DNA from: Paraphysomonas bandaiensis
Taxonomy: Eukaryota; Chrysophyceae
Reading direction: 5' to 3'
Length of the DNA: 64,000 nt
Assembly (NCBI GenBank): GCA_965644295.1
Contig: CBFFRP010000363.1
Location: forward strand, 62,001-126,000
Numbering within the stretch: position 1 is the first letter of the stretch; each line of letters opens with the position of its first letter. This document shows, in pieces, positions 12,069 to 22,105 of the stretch. A model generated the notes under the pieces. The model made no database searches and had not been told where the DNA came from. It saw nothing but the letters and a program-made list of their open reading frames with translations. Position numbers and translations under genes: made by a program.

Positions 12069-15000
12069 ATGGCCTATTACCGTCACAGTGATAGCTCTGA
12101 TGGCGATGATGCGCATATAGCGCCCATTGAGTTCAGTGTCGCGATAGGGGTCAATAGACATCTCCACTACCGTCAAGAGAACGGAATATTCACTTTCCAG
12201 AACCCCATATACTCCACACAGCCGGTTAAGTTTGATATCGATGTGCAGTTAGGGTCAGAGATGCGTCTGAAGGATTTTCTGGCTAGTATTCCTTCGTTTT
12301 CAGACTTCTCAGAGCAGCAGCTGCTGTTACTGGAGCGGCGGGCGAGTATCAGTAAATACCAAAAGGGTGATGTTATTTTTTATCAAGGGCAGAAGGGGGA
12401 TGCGTTTTATATTGTTCACTCGGGCGCGGTGGATATAGTTATTCAGGAGGATCTCTCACTCATTGCCACCGGGGACCTCGGAAATGTTGTAAACAAACTT
12501 ACAGAAGGGTGTTATTTTGGAGAACGCGCTTTGATGACGTCAGAACCTCGTGCAGCATCTGTAAGGGCGAGTCAAAATACTGTTTGTTTGGTGTTCAGCA
12601 GACAGACTTTTGAAGATGCCATTAGTGGTAGCAATGCGCTATTGGGTAACGACATCAATGACAATGTGGACTGGTCGAAGGATCACGAAACGCGCAGCTT
12701 GTACAAGCATATTGAGAAGATATTGAAGATAGAGAAGATGGACTGCTCTATCAAAATTAGACGTATTCTCTACGAGCTGACCACAGCTTTTACCCCGGAG
12801 CTCTCGGCGGATGCAGTAATTGCCCGTATGGTGATGACTATCAAGCTGGCTCTCAAAGGCGACAGGGTAGGATTATTCATGTTGTCAGAGGACAAAAATA
12901 GCATGATATTAAAGGTATCAGAGCGTGCCAAAGGCATTCGCCTTCCAATCAAGGGTCTTGCTGGATGGGGAATTGCCAATAACAGTCCCATCAATATACC
13001 AGATGCGTATAAGGACGACAGGTTTGACTCCACGATGGATAGGCGTACCGGATATAGGACCCGACAAGTGCTAGGGGCTCCAATCAGACAACCCCTCACT
13101 GGTAAATATGTCGCTTGTATAACTGGGTGATACATCAGTAATATATTCTCGTTGTGCAGGGGAGTGTGTAGGATTGCTTCAAGTCAACAACCGCTTGGAT
13201 GGTAGTCACGATCCCTTTACTGAGGAGGAACAGGGGTTCATGGAGCTCGCCTGTGAACAGCTGTCTGACCTTCATTACGGTCGTGCAGATGTATTTGTTC
13301 ATGCCGGGCTGAAGAATGCCACTGAAGGAGAAGGAGCTGTAGTGTACACAGCTGATGTGGCCACTCCGTTCCAGGTAGAGCTGATATCTTTCAACTTCCA
13401 CCCTGGTGAGATAGTCGACCCGTCATACAAGTATTTCGAAGTTGTGGTTTCGTTGCACCTGGGGGTGAGTCAACTCTGTCACCCTAGATCAGTCGTGGTA
13501 GAAGTTCCTGTTGAGGGTGGATCGCACCGTCGACCTAGCGTGGTGAGAAATACGGGCGAGATGTCCATCAATTTGCGACACAGACTCATATTCAACATAT
13601 CCACCTGCAACCTTCCCCGAGCGGCACGTATTCATTTCCGTGTAGGAGGAAGTAAGAAGAAAAAGGGGCCATTTTTGCCTGTGGGCTGGGCGGCATCACC
13701 AGTATTCGATTTTAGGGGTTACATGGACTGCCAGGTGTCCACCTCTCTGTTCGAGGGTGACAATGAGGTGCCGATCAACACCACACTATCCAACACGCAT
13801 AACGACAGGGCCCCAAGCTTATCTACGGTGCTCTGTGCTGACCTTCTACTCGCCTCGACGTCATCTCCCAGTGTGGCAGTTGTACACAGTCTTCCACCAC
13901 CCCGGTCCACATCTCTGCAGGCGAGATGTGATCTCACTGAAAGCGATCGCCCAGAGCTGGAGCGTATCCTCTTGTTATCCTTCAACCCTATGAGTAACTC
14001 TATAATGACCGCAGAGGACAAAGCTTTTTTATGGGATCTTCGATACAGTATCATGGATAGGCCAGAACTACTGGCAGCATTCCTCATGAGTGTGCAGTGG
14101 CAGAACGCGGAGCATGTACAGGAGGTAGGTGTCAACTAGGTACTGCAATATTCCTCTTATACTGTGGCAGGTATATGAGCAACTTGATCTTTGGGAACCT
14201 CCACTACCTGCACAAGCCTTGCAATTACTTGACCGCCGTTTCATGGATCCCAAGGTTCGCGCGTTTGCTGTTCACTGCCTTGAGGAATTAGATGACGATG
14301 AATTGGCTCTCTACATGCTTCAACTCTGTCAACAGCTTAAATTCGAGAATTACGCAGACTCGGCCCTCAGTAGATTCCTCTTACGGCGGTCTCTCACGAA
14401 CAAGAGGCTTATAGGACATATATTCTTCTGGCAGCTTCAGTCTGAGATATATAATGTAGACGTCAGACAGCGATTTATTATTCTCTTACAGGTGAATTAT
14501 TTTTTGTAATAATCTAACTGCAATGATAACATGGTTATGGCTAGATCTATATTCGCAATTGCGGACACCACAGAATTGAATTAGGTCATCAAATGTTTGT
14601 TATGAAGAGACTGGAGAATGTTGCCGAGAATGTGAAGCGAGGTGAATCTAAATCTGACCGCCTCAGTATACTTCGAGAGCATCTGAGGAAGACTGTTCTC
14701 CCAAAGGAATTTCAGCTGCCATTGAACCCTCACATTAAGGTGTGTTTTTGCCGAATTCAGTATTGCGTTTGTTGGGTGGAGATTATGATATTCGAATATA
14801 TTTGATGTGTGCTTATGTTTTGTACTCTAAATCAGGTGCGCGGTATCGATGTTGAAGAGTGTAAGGTTATGGAGAGCAAGAAGAAGCCCTTATGGCTCAA
14901 TATGATCAACGCGAAGCCAGCATCCCCAAACATTGTGCTGATGCTCAAGGTGGGAGACGACTTGCGACAAGACATACTGATTTTGCAGTTGCTACGCGTA

Positions 15001-15993
15001 ATGGACGATATTTGGCGCAAGGAGGGGCTCGAAATGGAGATGATGCTTTATGACTGCATATCTACAGGGTTTGAAAGAGGCCTACTTCAGGTGCGAATGG
15101 TATTTGCTGTAGTCATCTCACATTAAGTGCTAAATACAGGTTGTTCAAAACGCTACAACCCTGGGTCGGATTTTAATGGATGCTACCAACAAGAAGAGCT
15201 CTGGTAAATTGGGTAGGAAGTTCGGGTCAGCCATGAAGGCTTTAAAAGACTTTGATGTGCTCAAAAACTGGATATGGGAGCAGGTAGGGTGATGTACATA
15301 GTGTGCTGAATTATTTGGCGATTGACCGGTCTCACATTTCACAATTGGGGTGTGTAGATATGTGACTCGATGGACGACGCAGATGAAGTAGGGAAGCAAC
15401 AGGAGCTTGAAAAGTATGTTAACTGTAAATATTTTGTGTTTGGGCATCATCTGTTCTTCTCCATGACACTTACTGATACGTTAATTAAATTGAACAGGCG
15501 AACGCAAAACTTTATAATATCAACAGCTGCATATTGCGTGGCGAGTTATGTCCTCGGGTTGGGCGACCGCCATAATGACAACCTTATGATGACAAAGAGT
15601 GGACATTTTTTCCACATCGACTTCGGCCATATTCTAGGTAACTTTAAGTACAAGATGGGTGTTAAAAGAGAGCGGGCACCATTCGTGTTCACCCATGCTA
15701 TGAAAGCAGTGATGCGCGATGACCAGTTCGAGCAGTTTGTGGACCTTTGTATCGATGTGTACAACATACTACGAGAGAACGCTATGTTGCTGGTGTCTCT
15801 ATGCTCGCTGGCAATACCTTGCAATCTCCCCGAGTTGCAGGAGGAGAAGGATGTGATGTGGCTATACGATAAGCTAATGGTCAATGCTACAGATGAAGAA
15901 GCGGGCGACCATTTCAGAGAGCAACTTATGGTGAGTCTTAACACTAAGGGTACCAGGATCAATGACGCCGCGCATATGCTCAAGCATGCGTAG
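12069..15993 (+). CDS. Cyclic-nucleotide-binding + GAF + class I phosphoinositide 3-kinase fusion
   Basis: Eight exons: 12069-13101, 13160-14124, 14171-14505, 14574-14739, 14836-15090, 15140-15283, 15358-15413 and 15498-15993. They encode 1149 residues. Residues about 65-180 are a cNMP-binding domain with the phosphate-binding cassette FGERALMTSEPRAASV; the Glu and Arg that grip the cyclic phosphate are present. Residues about 222-385 are a GAF domain (GLAGWGIANN, IPDAYKDDRF, VLGAPI, GLLQVNN). A PI3K C2 domain (about 410-560), PIK helical domain (about 604-790, RRFMDPKVRAFAVHCL, SALSRFLLRRSL) and kinase domain (about 838-1149) follow. Catalytic motifs GDDLRQD, GDRHNDN and HIDFGHILGN are intact. 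The activation loop VKRERAPF has the basic box of class I enzymes that accept PIP2. No p85-binding or Ras-binding domain is seen. Predicted: lipid kinase gated by cAMP or cGMP. Confidence 0.9.
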
Positions 15994-16576
15994 TGAGCTG
16001 GTTTCTATAGTCTACATCTATAGCATTCTGTGTTGCTGTTTCTTTGTTGCCTATGAGCGTATACATCTTAGAGGAACAGTGTTTGTGATTGCGTCGTTGT
16101 GTATTAGTGAGTCGCCATGTTATAAAATTGAACTTAACGATGTACGATATGAATACTAGTACATGCACTATGTCATCTGTACTTATCTAGTATTTTCTAT
16201 TTTCTAAGCGCCACCTATCTAGTCGAGCACTACCCTACTACTAATTTACAATTTACAGCATTTCCTCTTTTTATGAAAGAATAATGAGAATTCACCATTA
16301 TATATTAATGTAACACATGCCGAAGGGTAAGCAAACACTAGTAGGAATAAATTACTCATATACAGACACGATGAAATTAATTGCACTTGCGGCTTCTTTG
16401 CTGTCGAATTTACTGTATGTACAGCACATACTACAACGCATAAATACAGTTACCATACTCCGCTATAGAATCACTACCCCATGTGTACTCAGAATAAAAT
16501 GATTGCTCAAAAGAATTCCGCAAGTTAAAGTGAGAGAGATCGCAGTTTAATAATATATCAATTTTAAAGTAAAATT
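15994..16576. other. Convergent 3' spacer
   Basis: About 580 bp between the stop codons of the PI3K fusion (plus) and RMND1 (minus). AT-rich, presumably both 3' UTRs. No coding signal. Confidence 0.4.
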
Positions 16577-17653
16577 CTATAAAGCTCTCTCCGCAAAGTG
16601 CAATAATTCAAACGCTACTTCTACAGCGATCAAACCAATAATGCACCACTCCAACGAAAGTGAGTGTTTTTCACTCAAGTAGTCTTTCAGGAGCTCAGCA
16701 ATATCATTCGCGTAGTCTAACTTCTTATTCAGGGTATCAACTCGTTTCTTGATATCCAGTTCATCAGATATGGCGGAGAAATGTCCCTCCAGCGTACCGT
16801 AGTTCCAATAGAGATCAGGAGTCTCACTTAGTCCCGAATGGAAATTCAGTACAGATCTATACTGCAATAATTCGCCTAGCTTGCTCAGAGCATCAGTCCG
16901 TGTGAAAGATATTCTGTGACCCCTTTTCAACGTCTCAGGAACATCCTTAATGCTTTCGAGAAAATTGTCCATCTGTGCTTCTAGCACTGCCAGCTTCACA
17001 GAGTTCGCAATGCCATGGGAAAATGCAAGTTGATCGAGGGAGATATTCTGCTCTGATTGAGCCCCACCAATAAGCATCAAACTTTCTGCTTGCGGAATAA
17101 AGACGGAATGTTCGCGTTCTCCAACCAGTGCGTAGTCGATTTCCTCAAACTCACACTCTGCTACTGGACTCACTTCAAATCGACGTAGTTCCTCGCGAAT
17201 TGAAGTGAACTCCTTCCAATCTGTGTTCCAGGCAACGAATGCCCCCATTTCGAAAACAAAGCATTCCTTACCATCCATGTGTGAGAACCGCAGGACCTCA
17301 CCCCCATACATATGACAGGTTTCATACTCATCAGAATAATGAGCAAACAATGCAGCAAGATCATAATGGTCGGCGGAACATACCGCATGTACAGTCTTAC
17401 GGTCCTCTGGAGGTATGCCGGGAATGCCGTCATACATCCCCAGTAGCATCTCCTCCCCATGGCTGCCCTTCTCAACCTTACGTATAGTCTTCGCCTTCTT
17501 CCTCACCCCTGACTTAGTCTTGATCTTCGGTGGTCCTGGAGAGGTTGGGATGCATAGATTACGAGAGAGGAGGTGTGTAGGAGCGTATATATGAGTGAGA
17601 GCTCGAGAGGGTCTGATAGATGAATAAATACGAGAGAGAGACAGACGATACAT
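16577..17653 (-). CDS. RMND1: RMND1/DUF155 family mitochondrial protein
   Basis: Single-exon gene of 358 residues. Members of the DUF155 family (human RMND1, yeast RMD1/RMD8/Mrx10) are integral proteins; RMND1 anchors mitochondrial ribosomes at the inner membrane and is needed for mitochondrial translation. The ATG at 17653 opens a Ser/Arg/Leu-rich leader (MYRLSLSRIYSSIRPSRA) that looks like a mitochondrial presequence. Family features are CFVFEMGAFVAWN, EEIDYAL, LAFSHGIANSVKLAVLEAQMD, the segment LGELLQYRSVLNFHSGLSETPDLYWN, and the C-terminal LSEKHSLSLEWCIIGLIAVEVAFEL, which contains the single membrane helix. The frame is open upstream of the ATG without an earlier ATG. Convergent with the PI3K fusion. 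Confidence 0.9.
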   Translation of the reverse strand: MYRLSLSRIYSSIRPSRALTHIYAPTHLLSRNLCIPTSPGPPKIKTKSGVRKKAKTIRKVEKGSHGEEMLLGMYDGIPGIPPEDRKTVHAVCSADHYDLAALFAHYSDEYETCHMYGGEVLRFSHMDGKECFVFEMGAFVAWNTDWKEFTSIREELRRFEVSPVAECEFEEIDYALVGEREHSVFIPQAESLMLIGGAQSEQNISLDQLAFSHGIANSVKLAVLEAQMDNFLESIKDVPETLKRGHRISFTRTDALSKLGELLQYRSVLNFHSGLSETPDLYWNYGTLEGHFSAISDELDIKKRVDTLNKKLDYANDIAELLKDYLSEKHSLSLEWCIIGLIAVEVAFELLHFAERAL

Positions 17654-18597
17654 ATGAGAGTTAATGAGGAGTATTGGACATGGGGATAGGATGAGTATGT
17701 GTGTTATATGGTGGGAGGGGCCATAGTGTTGATTGTGTATGTAGAGTTCGGCTATGTGAGTTATGTATGTATGTATGAACACCTCTCAGCTATGCAACAC
17801 GTACATAATACATACATACTGCTGTACATACATACATATACGACTGTACATAGAGGGCCTTTCCATACAGCCATACATATATCTCCTGCTGTACTGCTGT
17901 ATATACTGCTGTACCATATGGACCAATTCAATGGAGTTGGTATGACTGATTTTTGTCACAGATGACAACTGTTTTTGGTATGATATCCAATCAGTACATG
18001 TTATAAACGGATGATTCGATGAGATTAAAAGCGATTACCACCGAGAGTACAAAGAAAATTCTTCAAAAATTCTTCCCTTCCTTGTCATCTAGATTTTTTT
18101 TTGAAAAATTATTTAGCCCGCACCGCAGGTGCGGGATCCCGCACCCTTGTTTTTACACAAAGGCCGCACAGCAAGTGCGCCCATCGAGTGATCCAATCAG
18201 CAGAGTGCATCATAGCATAGTGCATCATATCACATGCATCGAGTATATGTATATAGTAATATGACGAGGCAGCCATATGCAGCAGATACACGTTAATGAG
18301 TGCTTGAATGATAGGTGATAACATGTTGCTACCATCTTATTTCATGAAACTGTGAGATGAGATATGCAGTTACTGGACGAGGTTTATAAGGCTGTATGGA
18401 GAGGAACTGTGAAGGGCTGTATATTATGGTATGAAGTGATTTGATATGGATATCAATGATTGAATTCCAGGTGGGAGCATCATGCTCCCATCATCCTATT
18501 TAAAGTGTCAGGTATGTAGAGAGATGAGAAGTGGTACATTTGAAGGAATAGAAGGCTGTATATCATGCATGCACTATGTTGTGTGATGGTATATGAT
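17654..18597. other. Intergenic region with GTAC-rich words and two perfect inverted repeats
   Basis: About 940 bp. The part nearest RMND1 is the likely promoter and contains three copies of (A/G)TACTGCTGTA(C/T) at 17816-17827, 17891-17902 and 17903-17914. Further on are two short perfect inverted repeats: CCCGCACC/GGTGCGGG at about 18118-18136, and TGGGAGCAT/ATGCTCCCA at 18472-18490. No gene seen. Confidence 0.5.
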
Positions 18598-18991
18598 ATG
18601 CTGAATGTTGTCATGGTTTATTATGCTGTTGTAGGCGCAATGACGTTTATACTTACCGGTGCAAGAGGGATGCCTAAGCGACACAAGCGCCCGGCTGCCC
18701 CTGTACCATCTTGCAGTGAATATGTGTCATGTTGTGTAAGGGTATGCAGTATGGCTGTATGTGATAAGAATTCTGAACGGTGTGGAATAATAAAATGCTG
18801 AAGGCTGTGATGGTTTATTATGCTGTTGTAGGCGCAATGACGTTTATACTTACCGGTGCAAGAGGGATGCCTAAGCGACACAAGCGCCCGGCTGCCCCTG
18901 TTCCATCTTGCAGTGAATATGTGTCATGTTGTGTAAGGGTATGCAGTATGGCTGTATGTGATAAGAATTCTGAACGGTGTGGAATAATAAA
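18598..18991. repeat. Tandem duplication, 197-bp unit, two copies
   Basis: Units 18598-18794 and 18795-18991 are nearly identical, with only a few substitutions in the first 20 bp and one near 18711. Each carries an open frame of 67 residues (starts MLNVV or MLKAV, ends ERCGIIKC). Since the frame lies wholly inside a recent duplication, its openness is weak evidence of coding. The start of a third, diverging unit (ATGCTGAACGCTGTGATGG) at 18992 leads directly into the next array. Confidence 0.9.
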
Positions 18992-19347
18992 ATGCTGAAC
19001 GCTGTGATGGTTGATTATACTGTTGTATGCTCTGTAAATAATGATACGATGTATTCCAATTACTAATGAATCATTAATTATAAGGGTACAGTATAAAAAG
19101 TTGATGGAGTGGTTATAAATGAATACATATAGGCATTCTACAGATTACTAACATCAGACTGTGTCGAATAATAAAATGCTGCACGCTGTAATGGTTGATT
19201 ATACTGTTGTATGCTCTGTAAATAATGATACGATGTATTCCAATTACTAATGAATCATTAATTATAAGGGTACATTATAAAAAGTTGATGGAGTGGTTAT
19301 AAATGAATACATATATTGGCATTCTACAGATTACTAACATCAGACTG
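18992..19347. repeat. Tandem duplication, 184-bp unit, two copies
   Basis: Units 18992-19175 and 19176-19347 are near-identical. The unit ends with the last 24 bases of the coding sequence of the gene at 19324-20298 (TTGs of DVSNL and its stop). The same 24 bases recur at 19138-19161. The duplication breakpoint therefore captured the 3' end of that gene. Confidence 0.9.
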
Positions 19348-20298
19348 AAGTTTCCTTTTCTTTGTCCTTGGAATAATGTTACCATCACTGTCCCTTCGTG
19401 CACTCATTGCATCATATATACTGTTTATGTATTTCTTAGAGGCTTTTTTTTTGGGGTGAAACTTGTCGTAATTTTCCTGACCAAATAAATCAACAATAAC
19501 ACGCAATTCAACCTTTTCAGCTATGCATTTTAAATTACTCTTCCATTCTCTGTACGAAGTAGACTGACTTGCCATACAGGGTTTCGGCTCATCAAGAAAA
19601 CGTTTCTCGTCATCGTACAATAGGCCGAGTCCTTTAGTCAATACTCGATTTAGTTTTTTCTGTTTGTTGACGTTGTCTACCATAGGGTATACAGTAAATC
19701 ATAGATATGTGAAGTATGTCCACTTACCGGAGAAATCAGATGCCCGATGTATAATGTATTCACCTATGCGCTTCATTAGTTCTTTCCCCACTGGACTTGT
19801 TTTCTCTGATATACGCACTCCTTGTGCGATACACCGCTTGATAATATGCTTTGATACTGCCGCTCTCACATCTTTGTACCACAGCTCATTGGAGCTGCTT
19901 AATAACTCATTTCTTTTAAATCGCTTCGTCAGCGCAGTCTTCGTGTCTGACAAATACTGCCAAGCAGTACCTAGGGTCAAAGGCTTCTTCGTTGTTCCAT
20001 GGACGGCGTGATCGATCAAAAAGCCACCGAAACATTGAAATAGTTCTACATTTATATCACTGTCTATGAGTTCCTTATACCTCTTCTTCCCGTCGAACCG
20101 CATCTCCAAGTACTTCGCAAACTGAGCTAACGCAGAGGAGTTACGATTTTTGGTTTCCCCATCACCGACTTTTCTAATGCCCCCTGTGGTAGTTGATTCC
20201 GTGGTAGTTGATTCCGTGGTAGTTGATTCCGTGGTAGTTGATTCCATGCTACTATGATATGTTCTCGCTGTTATTATGTTCTGTATGTATGATACCAT
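19324..20298 (-). CDS. Unrecognised protein, possibly derived from a tyrosine-recombinase N-terminal region
   Basis: Two exons, 20298-19728 and 19676-19324, are joined by a 51-nt GT-AG intron (phase 1) and encode 307 residues. The ATG at 20298 is the first in frame. The N-terminus holds four exact TTTES repeats coded by a 15-bp tandem repeat (20186-20245). The middle (SSALAQFAKYLEMRF through AAVSKHIIKRC) is helical. It has the look of the core-binding half of Crypton-type tyrosine recombinases (DUF3504-like). I cannot find the catalytic R...HxxR...Y set, so it would be a remnant or a domesticated piece. The C-terminus is basic (RTKKRKLQSD, nuclear-signal-like). The fold assignment is a guess; the gene model itself is well supported by the exact splice join. 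Confidence 0.5.
20186..20245. repeat. 15-bp minisatellite, four units
   Basis: Four exact copies of GTGGTAGTTGATTCC inside the first exon of the gene at 19324-20298; they code for the TTTES repeats on the minus strand. Confidence 0.95.
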
Positions 20299-20720
20299 GC
20301 TGTGATGAGAGAGCTCCTCCTTCAACACCCACCTCCCTGGATCTATTACTCACCAGCAACACCATACATACCACTGGTCACTCATCATCACCACTTATAT
20401 AGTTCCACACCATTATGGTGCGGGCTTGAGTACGGTACCTTCCACATTTTACAGAAAAAAACATGTGGCAGTCTGCCGGTCTGATGAGGGGGGAAACACA
20501 CGCACTTGAAGTCGATCGTATGACTCGGTGAAGTAGCCTCGAACTGCAAGTGTAGATTCCCATACATAAGACCTTGATATGAGCGGTTGGTGAGTGTTAC
20601 CATGCATCACTGACGCACTTGGACATAACATGCGACAAAGAACCTTACCACTATACCGTTCAATCTCGACAACATCACTTTCATTTTACAACACCTTGAA
20701 AGGAGAATCGAGACATCGAT

Positions 20721-21002
20721 ATGACCATTGCTTGCAATCCGTGTTGCACCATGACCTCTTGTGCTTATGACCACGACTCCTTCATATTCGAATGGGACGA
20801 AATGCCAGAAGTGAAGTCGAATAAAAAAGTCCGTTTTGCGGAAACATCTATAGTCGTTTTGACAGCTTCAAGACGTGAGTATAAGCAGGCAGGTGTGAAT
20901 ATGTGGTGGAGTCGGAGCGAATTGAGACAATTCTACAGAGACTACTGCTACGAAGTCAGCAATATGAGATCGAAATCGAGTGGTACGAATGTGGAGAGTT
21001 GA
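20721..21002 (+). CDS. Small hypothetical protein with a VRF...SRREY...WWSRSEL motif
   Basis: Single open frame of 93 residues from the ATG at 20721. The central part, KKVRFAETSIVVLTASRREY then NMWWSRSELRQFYRDY, fits a pattern I associate with small protist proteins (VRF-x-x-V, SRxDYT, WYSxxEL) that are abundant in stramenopile and other algal genomes, with no known function. The N-terminus is Cys-rich (CNPCCTMTSC). It stands alone, divergent from the recombinase-like gene, with about 420 bp between the two starts. Confidence is moderate because it is short and has no splice evidence. Confidence 0.5.
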   Translation: MTIACNPCCTMTSCAYDHDSFIFEWDEMPEVKSNKKVRFAETSIVVLTASRREYKQAGVNMWWSRSELRQFYRDYCYEVSNMRSKSSGTNVES

Positions 21003-21184
21003 CCTGTTCAGAGAGAGTACCACTTATCGCTGTGATAGCACTATCACAGCATATATACATATTCCCCGTATGCGATGATTTTATGCGATATATGATATAT
21101 TCGTAATGTTCTCGCTGATTATTGTACGGCATATATTCATTATTTACTATTTTCACACGATAATAATTTTGATTACATCTATTT

Positions 21185-21545
21185 ATGAAAGACTATTTAT
21201 TAGCAATAGGCGTCGAGAAGCAGCACCAGATAAGTAGCTAGGTGAAAACTAGTCAAGCCAGATAGACTTCTGCATGTAACTAACTAGTACTAATTCTCAT
21301 ATCCTACTATTCCGTTCTGTATGTGAGGGAGAAGACCACTATGGGTGTGAGTCGGGTGTGAGTCCTGGAAGTGCAGATAGGGTTAGTTATTGGGGCGTCC
21401 CTTGGGGTAGGACTCTGCTGGGCTTTGTGAAGGCACAGGATTCTGAACGAGTGAGTCGAGTGTACCTAGCCTGAGAAACATGGGCGTGGGGGTGGATTGG
21501 GGAGCCATCGTGTCTGAACTCCACAAGTAGTGGTGGGGTATTGGT
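21185..21545 (+). repeat. Dispersed repeat, copy B
   Basis: Second copy of the repeat described at 9160. It opens with TTATTAGCAATAGGC, runs through CAGCACCAG, AACTAG and CATATCCTACTATT, then jumps straight to CCGTTCTGTATGTGAGGGAGAAG. It thus lacks the hairpin-forming segment present in copies A and C. It aligns again with copy A over GGCTTTGTGAAGG, GGATTCTG, GTGAGT and CCTGAG. Confidence 0.65.
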
Positions 21546-21599
21546 TCAACATACATACCTTACAATTAAAGTAGGTCATTCCTATGTAGACTACACCTC

Positions 21600-22105
21600 T
21601 CCGTAGATGCTGATATTGCTCAAAACCCTACCTTCGAAAAAGCCATTGTGAAGATTCAGAATAGATAGGAGGAATCTCTGACTCGTCAAGAGAGAGAGCA
21701 GCGGTTGCGAGACTTCGAAAGAATACAGAGGAGCTGATTCACTGGATAGGGCTGTCGAAGCGGCAAATGTAAGAAATGCTGCTGCTTTTGAAAGCCATAG
21801 AGCCAGCCAGAAGTTACGACGACAGCTTGACACGAAGTATCGATTGATCAAGCACATATATAGTACAACAAACGTTGCGGTGCGGTTGTTCAGCAGAGCC
21901 AAGATTATCATGACACATTTGCGACAAGGAATGACCCCACAACGCCTCGAACTACTGCTGTGTTCTTTCGTTTCAACAAGCACTTGTGGACCGCAAAGAC
22001 AGTGCAACAAGTCATCGATGATGGGCTGTCCGATCATAAGAATGAGGACGACAGCGACGAAGAGTTGGAACACTTAGAGTATTACTTGCCATATTGTTAT
22101 TGAGT
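21600..22105 (+). pseudogene. Decayed coding sequence of unknown origin
   Basis: Plus-strand frames here read as protein but in broken pieces. A first piece (FEKAIVKIQNR, then ESLTRQEREQRLRDFERIQR) is cut by stops. A second reads FESHRASQKLRRQLDTKYRLIKHIY and on to MTPQRLE. A third, in another frame, reads AVFFRFNKHLWTAKTVQQVIDDG and ends in the acidic DDSDEELEHLEYYLPYCY before a stop at about 22102. Charged helical character in consecutive frames suggests one old gene with frameshifts and stops. It follows repeat copy B closely, so it may be part of a mobile element. No family recognised. Confidence 0.4.

Noticed and set aside
15414-15497. Continuous reading of the last PI3K exon through 15414-15497
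   Set aside because: The segment is open but splits the conserved kinase helix; a GTATGT donor and ACAG acceptor remove it in frame and restore a family-like sequence.
18565-19000. Two copies of a 67-residue frame as a gene pair
   Set aside because: The frame is short, has no motif, and its repetition follows from the tandem duplication of DNA, so it is not independent evidence of coding.
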